Source: an uncultured Alphaproteobacteria bacterium
GTDB taxonomy: Bacteria; Pseudomonadota; Alphaproteobacteria; RF32; CAG-239
Length of the DNA stretch: 29,935 nucleotides
Assembly: GCA_934271195.1 (NCBI GenBank)
Contig: CAKQRB010000034.1
Location: forward strand, 1-29,935
Direction: 5' to 3'
The notes under the pieces were generated by a model. It had not been told where the DNA came from. It did no database searches and saw nothing but the letters and a program-made list of their open reading frames with translations. Below are positions 22,569 through 29,935 of this stretch, one piece after another. The stretch's first letter is position 1, and each line of letters starts with the position of its first letter. The translations under genes and the position numbers were made by a program.

Positions 22569-24911
22569 TTAATAATTTTCTGCGAGTTCGTAAACTTCGG
22601 AGTTGACGTAGTAGGTTTTACGTGATCTTCCTTTTGTATTTCCTTCGCGAGAAGATTTACAACTTAACCAATTCAAATCAATGAGCCTGTTTGCGGCTTT
22701 TTCTGCCTGTTCCTTGCGGCGCAGATTTGCCACATTGCCGTTATTGTAAACATCGCGCAAAATAAAACTTTGCGGTTTGTTTTCAATAATCCACCGAGCC
22801 AAAGCACGAGCCTCAATATTTTGAGACGGGCTGTAATACATATTATAAACTCTTTCACACATCGGGGTTAAATATGTGTCATACAACTCAATAGCGGCTT
22901 GAATTGCCTCAATGCTAATTTCTGTTGGTTCGGGATATTCAGAACTAGCCCACCATAGCAGTTCAAGCAGTAAAGCCAAACGCAAAACATAGCCTTGACC
23001 TTTTCCAAGAAAATATTTCAAAATACTTTCTTCCTGTTGTGATTTGTTTAAATGGGCAAGATACCAAGTATTGAAAAGCTGTTGTGCCTCAATGCTTAAC
23101 GGTAGGCATTTCTTTTGTGTCTCAGTATTCTTTGCATATGGATCTAACAGGGAATCCAGGTTTTTAAATGTTACCAACACATTTTCGGGCAAAGCAATAT
23201 TTTGCGGGATAGCAGCCGGTTTAAGCTCCGGATAGACCCATAGAAAGCGCGCGAGGAAACCGTCCCCGCGGTCGGAAAGAACCGTGTCTATGAGCCTTTG
23301 AGGCTGGATAGTACCGAAAACGGAAACAAGCAGATTTTGAATTTCTAACCGTTCATCGTCAAATTTGACACGGTTACAAATAAATTTATTGCCGTTAAAA
23401 GCTTCCAACCAAAAACCACGTTCGGAATTGCCGCTATTGTAACGATTCATTCCACTAATCCAAGCGGACAATTCATCACGAAAGAGAATAGCCCCTTTGA
23501 TATTTCTTTCCATATCAGAGGTTAACGCCTCTTGTGTGGTGTCGCCGTAAACAAAACGATATGTTTGCGGTTTTGCAGGAATAATAGCTTCGCTCGGAAA
23601 ATTGCTTGCAGTATCGGGATTTCCTTTAACTTTTTCTTCCCATTCTTTTTTGCGTTGCTTAGCAACTTCTCTTTCCCTCTTCCATTCCGCTAGTTTATCA
23701 GAATACTTATTTTTTCGGGAAATCTCAATTTCATTGAGAATTTTACGAATTGGTGTTGTTGCAGGTGTTTTACCTGAGCTTGGCTCGCCAATCGCACCAA
23801 CCCAAAGGCAACAAGATTCTTCCCAACTTGCCCAAGGAGAAATGCTACGGGATAATCCGATAATACCAGCCGCACCTGCTAACAATGAAAAAGCGACATA
23901 ATCAACAGGCGCATTTGTATTTTCAGCCGTTTGAGTTACCCAATTTTCCAGCCCTTTAAATATTTTTGTATTTAGGGTTGGTGCGGGCAATAAATCCTTT
24001 GTTTTGAGAATATCCATATCAGGCTCAGAATCTGTCGGAATATTGCAATTTTCTTCCACAAACCTCAGAGCATTCTCAAAGGTTTTAATGGATTCCTCTT
24101 TTGATAATCCGGACAGTATAGCGGCATTTATAATATTTTGTTTAATTTCTTCCATATCTAAAAATTCCTTTTTTGCACGCCCTATAAGGCTGATAGAACG
24201 CTTGTAGAGTGTGTCGTTGCGCTGTCCTTGCGGCGCGTTTGAAATTTCTTCCAGTACGCCTGAAATGGGCAATGGTTGTTTTTCCGCATTGGTCATCAAA
24301 GAAATCAACCAAGTAGGAGCTTCGGGAAAATCTTGATTAGGAATAAAGTTCTCCCAAGTATAGCGGTATCCATTCTCGTGAATTGAGGGTGGGGCAACCA
24401 CATAACCACCATTAGCCCGTATATCAATATGGTCAGCAATTTTGCTAGTACTGCATTTTAACTCTACATTTTCAGGCATTTTGAAATATAAATGCTTGCC
24501 CTTGCCCGTAATAACAGTAGGCACGTCCAATTTACCATAGATAAGTTCTAGACGGTTTAAGGATTCAATTCCTTGTTCCCCGTCAACATCAACAACAAAA
24601 ATATTGTTGATTTGTCCGGTCGGAATGCCGATATTGCAATCGGGAAATTTTTTATTCCATTCCTGCAATACGACTTTATCAATAGTTGCATCCTTAAACC
24701 CCTTGGGGCAAAGAGGTGATTTGCCTTGCTTTTTTACGGGAAAGGTTTTAACATTATTTTGAGCGTAAAACATAGCAATATCTAAGAAATTACCAGTTTC
24801 CAAGATTTTGTTTATGTTCTGAGAAGATATTGCCGTATCTTCTCGTTTTGGGAGGGAAGAGGCTTGCGCCTCTCTCTCCTGTTTTTCAATTAAAAGATTC
24901 TTCATCTTCAT
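22569..24911 (-). CDS. Prim-Pol plus DUF3987 primase-helicase (element replication protein)
   Basis: A 780-residue replication protein. The N-terminal bifunctional primase/polymerase domain (PF09250, about 40-210) shows VKKQGKSPLCPKGFKDAT, the catalytic acid motif VVDVDGEQG (Asp108, Asp110), and GGYVVAPPSIHENGYRYTW. The C-terminal DUF3987 helicase-like domain has a Walker A loop GEPSSGKT (near 375-382) and an acidic Walker B region ILFRDELSAW (near 477). Such proteins start replication of plasmids, satellites and integrative elements. Its ATG overlaps the stop of the upstream excisionase-like gene by 4 bp (ATGA), which implies translational coupling. An excised, replicating form of the element is therefore likely. 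Confidence 0.9.
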   Translation of the reverse strand: MKMKNLLIEKQEREAQASSLPKREDTAISSQNINKILETGNFLDIAMFYAQNNVKTFPVKKQGKSPLCPKGFKDATIDKVVLQEWNKKFPDCNIGIPTGQINNIFVVDVDGEQGIESLNRLELIYGKLDVPTVITGKGKHLYFKMPENVELKCSTSKIADHIDIRANGGYVVAPPSIHENGYRYTWENFIPNQDFPEAPTWLISLMTNAEKQPLPISGVLEEISNAPQGQRNDTLYKRSISLIGRAKKEFLDMEEIKQNIINAAILSGLSKEESIKTFENALRFVEENCNIPTDSEPDMDILKTKDLLPAPTLNTKIFKGLENWVTQTAENTNAPVDYVAFSLLAGAAGIIGLSRSISPWASWEESCCLWVGAIGEPSSGKTPATTPIRKILNEIEISRKNKYSDKLAEWKREREVAKQRKKEWEEKVKGNPDTASNFPSEAIIPAKPQTYRFVYGDTTQEALTSDMERNIKGAILFRDELSAWISGMNRYNSGNSERGFWLEAFNGNKFICNRVKFDDERLEIQNLLVSVFGTIQPQRLIDTVLSDRGDGFLARFLWVYPELKPAAIPQNIALPENVLVTFKNLDSLLDPYAKNTETQKKCLPLSIEAQQLFNTWYLAHLNKSQQEESILKYFLGKGQGYVLRLALLLELLWWASSEYPEPTEISIEAIQAAIELYDTYLTPMCERVYNMYYSPSQNIEARALARWIIENKPQSFILRDVYNNGNVANLRRKEQAEKAANRLIDLNWLSCKSSREGNTKGRSRKTYYVNSEVYELAENY

Positions 24912-25354
24912 TTTATTTCTCCAGTTCTATAAAGGTTTTCAAATTTTTTCCGTTTAGCTTCTTGCTCTTCGGCTTGTTTTTGCTTTAATTCCTGCAATTC
25001 TTTTTTTGCTACGTTTATTCTTTCCTGAGGTTTTATGCAAAATTCTCTTTCTAAATATTCAAAAACATCTTCAACATGGTAGTAAACATAGTTTCTATTT
25101 CCTATGTGTTGAGGATTCTTAATTCCCTCTTTGGGGTTACTGGGAGAATCAAGATTCCTTAAAGTATTTCTGCTAAGGAAAAAGAACATTTCACAAAGCT
25201 GAACACGGCTGATAATACCAAGTGTAGCCTCCTCAATAATTGCTTGTTTGCATTTTTCTAAAAGTTCTTTGCTCATCGGTTGAGGCAATCTCTCAATTTT
25301 CGCAACCAATTTTGCTATTTTTTCCGCTATCGTTTTTTGTCCAAAATTTGCCAT
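24908..25354 (-). CDS. AlpA/excisionase-like HTH protein
   Basis: A 148-residue protein. The central part has the MerR/excisionase-type layout: a helix-turn-helix (RVQLCEMFFFLSRNTLRNL), a loop, then YVYYHVEDVFEYLER, where such proteins usually read R-hydrophobic-S-DVEAWL. The N-terminus is helical, and a Lys/Gln/Glu-rich coiled coil forms the C-terminus. A strong ribosome site (AAAGGAG) precedes the ATG. It lies between the integrase and the primase and is coupled to the latter by a 4-bp overlap. Role inferred: control of excision and/or of the replication gene, as for AlpA in P4-like satellites. Confidence 0.65.
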   Translation of the reverse strand: MANFGQKTIAEKIAKLVAKIERLPQPMSKELLEKCKQAIIEEATLGIISRVQLCEMFFFLSRNTLRNLDSPSNPKEGIKNPQHIGNRNYVYYHVEDVFEYLEREFCIKPQERINVAKKELQELKQKQAEEQEAKRKKFENLYRTGEIK

Positions 25355-25507
25355 TCTTTTTCTCCTTTATGGCTCGTTAAAGACAATAAAGTCGATTCTG
25401 CTTTTCATTTTAGAATTTGCAAAATAACACATTGTTTTTACAGAATAAATTTTCAAAGCATTTCTTTTACAATAATAGACAAAATAATTTGGTAAAAACT
25501 TCTCTTT

Positions 25508-26638
25508 TTAGTCATTCAGCTTAGAAACAGCTTCACGCAATGTTTCGTTTGCCAAGTGTGAATAGCGTTGTGTCATTGCAATATCGGAATGCCCCAACAA
25601 TTCTTTTACTTCATAAAGGGAAACTCGCTTTTGAACTAATCGGCTGGCGAAAGTATGTCGCAAAGAATGGAAAACTACTTTTTGCCGACGGTCAGTGATA
25701 CCGTCATTTAAGCCTAACGCCTTAACTGCCCGTTCAAAAGTCCGTGAAACGTGTTCAATTTTACTGCCTAAACGGCTTTGAAAAATAAATTCGTTACCAT
25801 TTTTCTGTTCAAGTTTTGAGAATTCTTCAAAAACACGATTTGTCATATAAGCATAGCGATTCCTACCGTTCTTGGTATCACGCAAAAACAGCATTTTTTC
25901 TTTTAGGCTTATATCCGCCCATGTTAATTTGAAAATCTCTCCAGCACGCAACCCACAATCAGCGGAAATGAGTGCCATTAAATAAATATTGTAACTATGC
26001 TTTTTTATTTCTGCTAATAAATCATTTAACTCTTTGTCCGTTAAAAACCGCATACGGCGATTGTCATCATTTTTAAGTTTACCAAATTTTGCTGTTGGGT
26101 TTTCTCCTGCAAACAATTCATTTTTAATAGCAAAGTTAAAAACCTGCCGCGTTAAAGCAATGGCATAATTCTTTGAACGTGTAGATAAGCCTTTTTTCTC
26201 CATAGGTTGTAAAACCCTAATGAGGCTAATGCGGCTAATGAGGTTTAACTTAACACCGCCCAAAACAGGCTTTAGCCACTTTTTATATAAATGGACTTCC
26301 CTGTCATAGGTTGATTTTTTATCTTTATTTTTAATATGTGGTTGGTAATATTCTTCAAAAAGCTCTGAGAACGTCATATTTACCGCCTCATTAGCTATTT
26401 TCTCCTGTTCGCGTTGTTCGGCTTTCTCTTTTAACGAAAGTGCTTTACCAGTTTTTATATCGCGTTTTAATTCACTTAAAATTTCATAAGCCTGAGCTGC
26501 CGTAAATCCTTCCGATTTATAGCCGATACTTTCTTCATACTGTTTACCGTTCCGCGTATAGCGAATAGAAAAATAAACATCTTTTTTATTGTTGCGGATA
26601 CATTCTTTTGTGCGTACCCCTGGAAAACTTTTAACCAT
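25508..26638 (-). CDS. int: Tyrosine recombinase (integrase)
   Basis: A 376-residue phage-type integrase. It has an N-terminal arm-binding region (about 1-75), a SAM-like core-binding domain (about 90-180) and the catalytic domain. Catalytic residues are visible: Arg near 230 (CGLRAGEIFKLTW), Lys near 255 (DTKNGRNRY), HSLRHTF near 326, and LGHSDIAMTQRYSHL with the nucleophile Tyr near 358. It reads away from attR; its ATG at 26638 lies 175 bp inside the displaced tRNA half and has GGAG 9 nt upstream. It contains the 9-bp triplicate (LIS-RIS-LIR) that is copied in the left end at 17423-17452. Confidence 0.96.
   Translation of the reverse strand: MVKSFPGVRTKECIRNNKKDVYFSIRYTRNGKQYEESIGYKSEGFTAAQAYEILSELKRDIKTGKALSLKEKAEQREQEKIANEAVNMTFSELFEEYYQPHIKNKDKKSTYDREVHLYKKWLKPVLGGVKLNLISRISLIRVLQPMEKKGLSTRSKNYAIALTRQVFNFAIKNELFAGENPTAKFGKLKNDDNRRMRFLTDKELNDLLAEIKKHSYNIYLMALISADCGLRAGEIFKLTWADISLKEKMLFLRDTKNGRNRYAYMTNRVFEEFSKLEQKNGNEFIFQSRLGSKIEHVSRTFERAVKALGLNDGITDRRQKVVFHSLRHTFASRLVQKRVSLYEVKELLGHSDIAMTQRYSHLANETLREAVSKLND
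26217..26246 (-). repeat. 30-bp triplicate inside int, paired with 17423-17452
   Basis: Three 9-bp units encode Leu-Ile-Ser, Arg-Ile-Ser, Leu-Ile-Arg. The same 30 bp with one transition lies at 17423-17452 in opposite orientation relative to the element, so the two are inverted copies 8.8 kb apart. Confidence 0.75.
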
Positions 26639-26710
26639 TTCCTAAAACTCCGTATCGTTGTTTTCATAACCCTGTATACTACCCAAAAAGTTAGAAAAAA
26701 CGAGTGCACC

Positions 26711-26730
26711 TAGGTACGCCTAAGTACGCC
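26711..26730. repeat. Tandem 10-bp repeat between int and attR
   Basis: TAGGTACGCC and TAAGTACGCC lie head to tail, with a partial third unit (GTGCACC) before them. The position, about 85 bp inside attR and upstream of int, suits integrase or excisionase arm-type sites or an int operator. The rest of 26639-26812 is AT-rich and has no gene. Confidence 0.5.
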
Positions 26731-26812
26731 AAGCAAAAATTTTTTTTGCTTAAACGTATTGAAAAATCAATAAAAATGTAGGAAATTTAAATACTTGGGA
26801 AAATCAATTTGG

Positions 26813-26864
26813 GGTTTTGGAGACCGGTGCTCTACCAACTGAGCTATACCCCTACAAAATCTTT
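26813..26864. repeat. attR with displaced 5' half of host tRNA-Trp
   Basis: 52 bp identical to 17139-17190. It contains nucleotides 1-41 of tRNA-Trp (26853 down to 26813) and then diverges at the anticodon stem, so it cannot make a tRNA. Confidence 0.9.
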
Positions 26865-26868
26865 TTGA

Positions 26869-26897
26869 TTTATATATTACAAAAAAATACAAATCAA
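26869..26897 (-). promoter_or_regulatory. Orphaned original tRNA-Trp promoter, pointing into the element
   Basis: Minus strand: TTGATT (26892-26897), 17 bp, TATAAA (26869-26874), the same boxes as the active tRNA promoter. It now transcribes the tRNA half and continues toward int (start 26638) with no GC-rich terminator in between, so it may express the integrase in the integrated state. Confidence 0.65.
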
Positions 26898-26933
26898 GTA
26901 TTTTTTTATCTTCCTTACTAATTTTATATCAAA

Positions 26934-27485
26934 TCATTCCTCCTCTGTCGGCTCATACTCAACAACTGCAACAACGGTATCATAATCAAAACCGGCGCGC
27001 ACCAGAACAGCCATGTCTTTTTGGCGCATTTCCCGCCGCTCCCTCTTCTCCTTCCGAAAAGCCGCAATCTTTTTCTTTTTTGCCAGCTTCAAGGCTGCAT
27101 CAAAAGCGTTATATTCCTGCTCGGCAAAACATTGCTCGATAATATCCTCGCTCACGCCTTTTTCTTTCAGCTTACCAACAATATAACGCTTCGCCTTGCC
27201 GGCGGCAATATAATCCCGACACCGGTTTTCGGCAAAACGTTTGTCATCCAGATAACCGTAACGTTCAAAATCGCTTATAATGTCTTCAATCCAGCCGATG
27301 GCATCGCTTTTGTCATACTCCGGATTATAATAGGCATACTCATTCACCCTTTTCATCAGGACCAGTCGCAGCGACGCCTTTGTAGTGTCATAGCGTTTCA
27401 AATAATAAAGTGCGATATTTTTCAGCCTGACAGGCGTAATTTTTTTGATTGTTTTAACCTTTTTGACTTCTTCTGTCGCAAACAC
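26934..27485 (-). CDS. recX: Regulatory protein RecX
   Basis: Modulator of RecA, 183 residues. The three-helix RecX repeats are visible: ALYYLKRYDTTKASLRLVL, then SDFERYGYLDDKRFAENRCR, then KAKRYIVGKLKEKGVSEDII, which matches the family core. The start is a GTG at 27485 with GGAG 9 nt upstream. It is divergent from hslO across 67 bp. recA is not in the window. This is the first host gene on the right of the integrated element. Confidence 0.88.
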   Translation of the reverse strand: MFATEEVKKVKTIKKITPVRLKNIALYYLKRYDTTKASLRLVLMKRVNEYAYYNPEYDKSDAIGWIEDIISDFERYGYLDDKRFAENRCRDYIAAGKAKRYIVGKLKEKGVSEDIIEQCFAEQEYNAFDAALKLAKKKKIAAFRKEKRERREMRQKDMAVLVRAGFDYDTVVAVVEYEPTEEE

Positions 27486-27552
27486 TTGAAAATTCTCCGC
27501 CTATACATTATAAACTTAGTAAACAATTTTAATTTAGCAAAGGAATAAGATT

Positions 27553-28470
27553 TTGCCTAATAATAATTTTGACAATTGTGTATCTTTTCACATCGACAAC
27601 GGAGCCTTTCGCGGCCGTCTGACCCGTTTGGATAGTGTTGTCAACACCATTTTAGAAAAACACAAATACCCGCTTCCTGTTTCGGCTGTGCTGGCCGAAA
27701 GTACGGCTTTGGCTGTCCTTCTGGCTTCAGCCTTAAAGTATGAAGGACTGTTCACACTGCAAATTCAGGGAAATGGTCCCGTTTCACTTGTCGTTATTGA
27801 TGTCACCTCAGACGGTAAAGTTCGCGCCTGCGCCCGTTTTGATGAAGAACGCCTGAAAAAATCGCAACACCTGCGCAAAACAGATAACCAGATAGAGCCC
27901 GCGCCGCATCTTCTGGGCGAAGGCTTTTTGGCCTTCACCGTTGATCAGGGACCCGATACCGAACTCTATCAGGGGATTGTCGACTTGCAAGGCAAAACCT
28001 TAAGCGAATGCGCCTTGCGCTACTTTAGACAGTCCGAACAGATTGACACGGACTTGAAACTGTTTTTCCACACTCCGGGCAGTGAAGGCAAAGACTGGTA
28101 CGCTTCAGGCATTATGATTCAAAAAATTCCTGAAGCCGGCGGCAAAGTTCGCGAAGGCGAAGACATTGCCGAAAGCTGGGACGAAGCAAAAATCTTTATG
28201 GAAAGCCTGAAGGCCGATGAAGTCTTTGACGCGGCATTAAGCGCGCAAGATATCTTAACCCGCTTGTTTCACACCCACAATCTGGCAGTTACAGAAACCA
28301 AAAATTACCGCTTCGGTTGTCGCTGCTCCCGTGAAAAACTGCGCGATACGCTGGCTACCTTCAAACCGGAAGAGATTGAAGCCATGTGCGAAAACGGCAA
28401 AATTTCCGCCACCTGCCAGTTTTGCTCCGAAAACTATGTCTATGACCGCGGAGAATTGCAAAAGCAGTAA
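27553..28470 (+). CDS. hslO: Redox-regulated chaperone Hsp33
   Basis: A cytosolic holdase chaperone switched on by oxidation, 305 residues. The N-terminal substrate domain shows AVLAESTALAVLLASALKYE and FTLQIQGNGPVSLVV. The C-terminal zinc centre is complete: FGCRCS (Cys256, Cys258) and CQFC (Cys288, Cys291), so redox switching should work. The start is a TTG at 27553 preceded by AAAGGA. It is divergent from recX and followed by its own terminator. Confidence 0.95.
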   Translation: MPNNNFDNCVSFHIDNGAFRGRLTRLDSVVNTILEKHKYPLPVSAVLAESTALAVLLASALKYEGLFTLQIQGNGPVSLVVIDVTSDGKVRACARFDEERLKKSQHLRKTDNQIEPAPHLLGEGFLAFTVDQGPDTELYQGIVDLQGKTLSECALRYFRQSEQIDTDLKLFFHTPGSEGKDWYASGIMIQKIPEAGGKVREGEDIAESWDEAKIFMESLKADEVFDAALSAQDILTRLFHTHNLAVTETKNYRFGCRCSREKLRDTLATFKPEEIEAMCENGKISATCQFCSENYVYDRGELQKQ

Positions 28471-28521
28471 TCCGCACCGGTTTGACACAGCAGAACTTAA
28501 GATTTTTTTAATTTATAATTG

Positions 28522-28560
28522 TTATAGTTACGCTAACCATGGTGTAACTATAATTTTTTT
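28522..28560 (+). terminator. hslO terminator
   Basis: TTATAGTTAC (28522-28531) pairs with GTAACTATAA (28544-28553), followed by seven T. It is AT-rich but is a perfect 10-bp stem. It lies between hslO and the lipoprotein gene. Confidence 0.7.
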
Positions 28561-28574
28561 ACAGGCCCATAAAA

Positions 28575-29186
28575 ATGATAAAATTTAGCAAAATATTCGG
28601 TGCTTTGGCCGTCGCCGCATTTATTTCAGGCTGCGTCAGCAATGCCCCCGAGATTGAAACCTATAACGCCCCCCGCTATCAGGATTCCGGCGTCATTGAA
28701 TTGAAAGTCAATAAAGTAGACATCGTTTCCGAGTTTATTCCTGAATTTGAGCGCCCGCATGTTGAACAGCTTTTCCCGATTTCTATCGAAAAGACGGCTC
28801 GTCTCTGGGCCAAAGACCGCTTAGATGCCGTTGATTTCTCAAGCAACAAAATTGCCTCTTTCATCATTAAAGACGCCAGCGTTACGGAAGAAGTCGAAGA
28901 ATCAGGCAAACTCTTCTACAAAGACCGCTTGGTTTACAAAGCCAACCTGAATGTTGTGCTCAAAATTTCTGACGACCTCGGCACGGATTCTGCCCAAACC
29001 GAAATCGTTGCTTGGCGCGAACTGGTCATTCCGGCAGATACTGATATCATAGAAAAAGAAAAATATTGGAACGGAATGGTTCAAAAACTTTTTGACGAAT
29101 TCAACGTTAAAATGGAACAAAATATCCATAAATATCTGAATATGTATGTTGCCAACAACAACTACATTCACACTTACGACAACTAA
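28575..29186 (+). CDS. Lipoprotein of unknown function
   Basis: A 203-residue protein. The signal peptide (MIKFSKIFGALAVAAFISGC) ends in a lipobox with Cys20, so it is exported and lipid-anchored. The mature part is a mixed alpha/beta domain with the segments GVIELKVNKVDIVSEF and AWRELVIPADTDIIEKEKYW. Codon use is like the host core. The ribosome site is weak (CAGG). It follows the hslO terminator, so it may have its own promoter or rely on readthrough. Its stop overlaps the stop of the convergent apaG gene, and its likely terminator lies inside apaG. Family not recognised. Confidence 0.8.
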   Translation: MIKFSKIFGALAVAAFISGCVSNAPEIETYNAPRYQDSGVIELKVNKVDIVSEFIPEFERPHVEQLFPISIEKTARLWAKDRLDAVDFSSNKIASFIIKDASVTEEVEESGKLFYKDRLVYKANLNVVLKISDDLGTDSAQTEIVAWRELVIPADTDIIEKEKYWNGMVQKLFDEFNVKMEQNIHKYLNMYVANNNYIHTYDN

Positions 29187-29599
29187 TGAACAGACACTTC
29201 CGGAGTGTCTTTTGCAGACAAGCAGAATGTTGGGATTTTAACCTCTTTGGCAATATCCTGACCTTCTGCCTTTATTTTGCAACTGCCATAAAAAACGGCA
29301 TTAGCGGCAGCAATCGGTGCCATGCTTGTATATTCAAAACATTCTCCCGGTTCCAACTCTGGAATCTCTCCCTTAAAACCGTAAGTATCATCAGAAAAAG
29401 AATTGCCTTTATCATCGGTAATTTTCCAGTTTTTTCCCAGCAGGCTGATTTTTCGTGAAGAATTATTCTCAATACACAGATAATATCCCCAAAGAAATTT
29501 CTTATCAGACATCGTTTTTTCTTCATCAATCAATACCGAACAAGCCGAAACGACAATATCATCGGTCTGGCTGAATAAAAACTCACTGTCATCAAACAT
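29183..29599 (-). CDS. apaG: ApaG-domain protein
   Basis: About 138 residues; a single beta-sandwich (FN3-like) ApaG/DUF525 domain. Motifs: FLWGYYLCIENNSSRKISLL, GKNWKITDDKGN, GFKGEIPELEPGECFEYTS, and the closing YGSCKIKAEG with IPTFCLS. ApaG is linked to phosphate/metal-related phenotypes, but its biochemical role is unsettled. I start at the ATG at 29599, with GAGAG 7 nt upstream. A TTG six codons earlier (29617) is possible. It converges with the lipoprotein gene and the two stop codons overlap (CTAA at 29183-29186). No promoter stands out in the AT-rich 29600-29800 stretch, which has no visible gene. Confidence 0.9.
   Translation of the reverse strand: MFDDSEFLFSQTDDIVVSACSVLIDEEKTMSDKKFLWGYYLCIENNSSRKISLLGKNWKITDDKGNSFSDDTYGFKGEIPELEPGECFEYTSMAPIAAANAVFYGSCKIKAEGQDIAKEVKIPTFCLSAKDTPEVSVH
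29192..29213 (+). terminator. Lipoprotein-gene terminator inside the 3' end of apaG
   Basis: AGACACT (29192-29198) pairs with AGTGTCT (29204-29210) around TCCGG, followed by TTT. It lies 6 bp after the lipoprotein stop, within the apaG coding sequence, so one sequence codes protein on one strand and ends transcription on the other. Confidence 0.55.
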
Positions 29600-29804
29600 T
29601 TGGTCACTCTCTTGCAATTCGTTAATGAATAGTTAATTTTTATTTAAGCTTTTTAAGATTCGCAACCCCGATATAAATCCGACTCGCAAGTTATTCACAA
29701 AAATTTCCCATCAAAATTTTATAATACCTTTATCCCCAAAAAAGATTCTGTTTTTAACACATTACTTTTTTCTAAGCATTCGCCCAATATAAACGATTCT
29801 TCTG

Positions 29805-29935
29805 GCACAAAAGGAACCCCCACGTAAAACGTGGGGTTCTTCACATGCGGGTATAACCCTAACAGTGCCAGCGAACGCCTTAAGGGCGCATGACGGTCTG
29901 ACAGGGCGAAAATTACTTGCTACCCGTAAACGGGT
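29805..29935 (-). ncRNA. 3' part of a hairpin-rich RNA running in from the right edge
   Basis: Read on the minus strand, several stable hairpins follow each other with no open frame. They are ACCCG TTTA CGGGT (29922-29935), CGCC/GGCG around CTTAA (about 29873-29889), GGGT TATA CCC (about 29850-29860), and GAACCCCACGT/ACGTGGGGGTTC with a bulged C (29814-29839). The last is followed by CTTTTG, as in a terminator. This looks like the 3' part of a structural RNA; 6S RNA is one possibility from size and long-stem character, but I cannot confirm it. Confidence 0.4.

Larger units (their letters stand above)
17139..26864. mobile_element. 9.7-kb integrative element (satellite-like) in tRNA-Trp
   Basis: Bounded by 52-bp identical repeats, with a tyrosine integrase next to the right end. 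In order from the right it carries the integrase, an excisionase-like HTH protein, a Prim-Pol/DUF3987 primase-helicase, a plus-strand trio (Septknot, membrane protein, lipoprotein), an XRE regulator and a GHKL-nuclease/membrane-nuclease pair. There are no capsid, portal, terminase, relaxase or type IV secretion genes. This matches phage satellites (P4/PICI style: int, AlpA, primase, cargo) or a small integrative element using a helper. Unusually it enters the 5' half of the tRNA. The defence-like genes are visibly more AT-rich than the host core. Confidence 0.88.

Noticed and set aside
26813..26853. Second tRNA-Trp gene
   Set aside because: Only nucleotides 1-41 are present. The sequence diverges in the anticodon stem and there is no T arm or acceptor 3' strand, so it is an att remnant.

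Overview
The window looks like the chromosome of an AT-rich, probably host-associated alphaproteobacterium. The evidence is the alphaproteobacterial style of RpoB, RpoC and the ribosomal proteins, an apaG/recX/hslO neighbourhood, and promoters of the form TTGAyr-17-TATAAA. The tRNA-Trp/secE/nusG/rplK/rplA/rplJ/rplL/rpoB/rpoC order is a common bacterial arrangement. Genus-level placement cannot be made from sequence reading alone.

Region 1 (1-14327, almost all minus strand) is the core transcription/translation cluster. Read in transcription order it is secE, nusG, rplK, rplA, rplJ, rplL, rpoB, rpoC, followed by two small membrane-anchored coiled-coil proteins. Likely control elements are an L1-type hairpin before rplK, an L10-type leader before rplJ, a strong terminator-like hairpin after rplL, and a structured leader before rpoB. 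Unusually, a plus-strand gene for a protein with two S1-like domains sits between nusG and rplK and splits the operon.

Region 2 (about 14330-17110) is an accessory patch that separates secE from tRNA-Trp. It holds a gene remnant, a membrane protein whose last helix is in another frame, a secreted FGE/SUMF1-fold protein, and a secreted peptide made almost wholly of xKxG tetrapeptides. The last two genes lie between two 143-bp direct copies of a terminator-plus-inverted-repeat module that begins at the tRNA 3' end.

Region 3 (17139-26864) is a 9.7-kb integrated element bounded by a perfect 52-bp direct repeat. It entered through the anticodon arm of tRNA-Trp and rebuilt the gene by supplying the 5' half and a look-alike promoter. 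It carries a tyrosine integrase, an AlpA/excisionase-like protein, a Prim-Pol plus DUF3987 primase-helicase, an XRE repressor, a lipoprotein/membrane protein/Septknot (DUF6150) trio, and a two-gene cassette. The cassette is a GHKL ATPase fused to a PD-(D/E)XK nuclease domain, plus a membrane-anchored HSDR_N-like nuclease. The layout is that of a phage satellite or small integrative element with a candidate defence cargo. The cassette is the best candidate here for an undescribed system.

Region 4 (26865-29935) returns to the host chromosome: recX, hslO (Hsp33), a lipoprotein, apaG, and at the right edge the 3' part of a hairpin-rich RNA that continues outside the window. All calls come from reading the sequence; no search, alignment or folding program was run.
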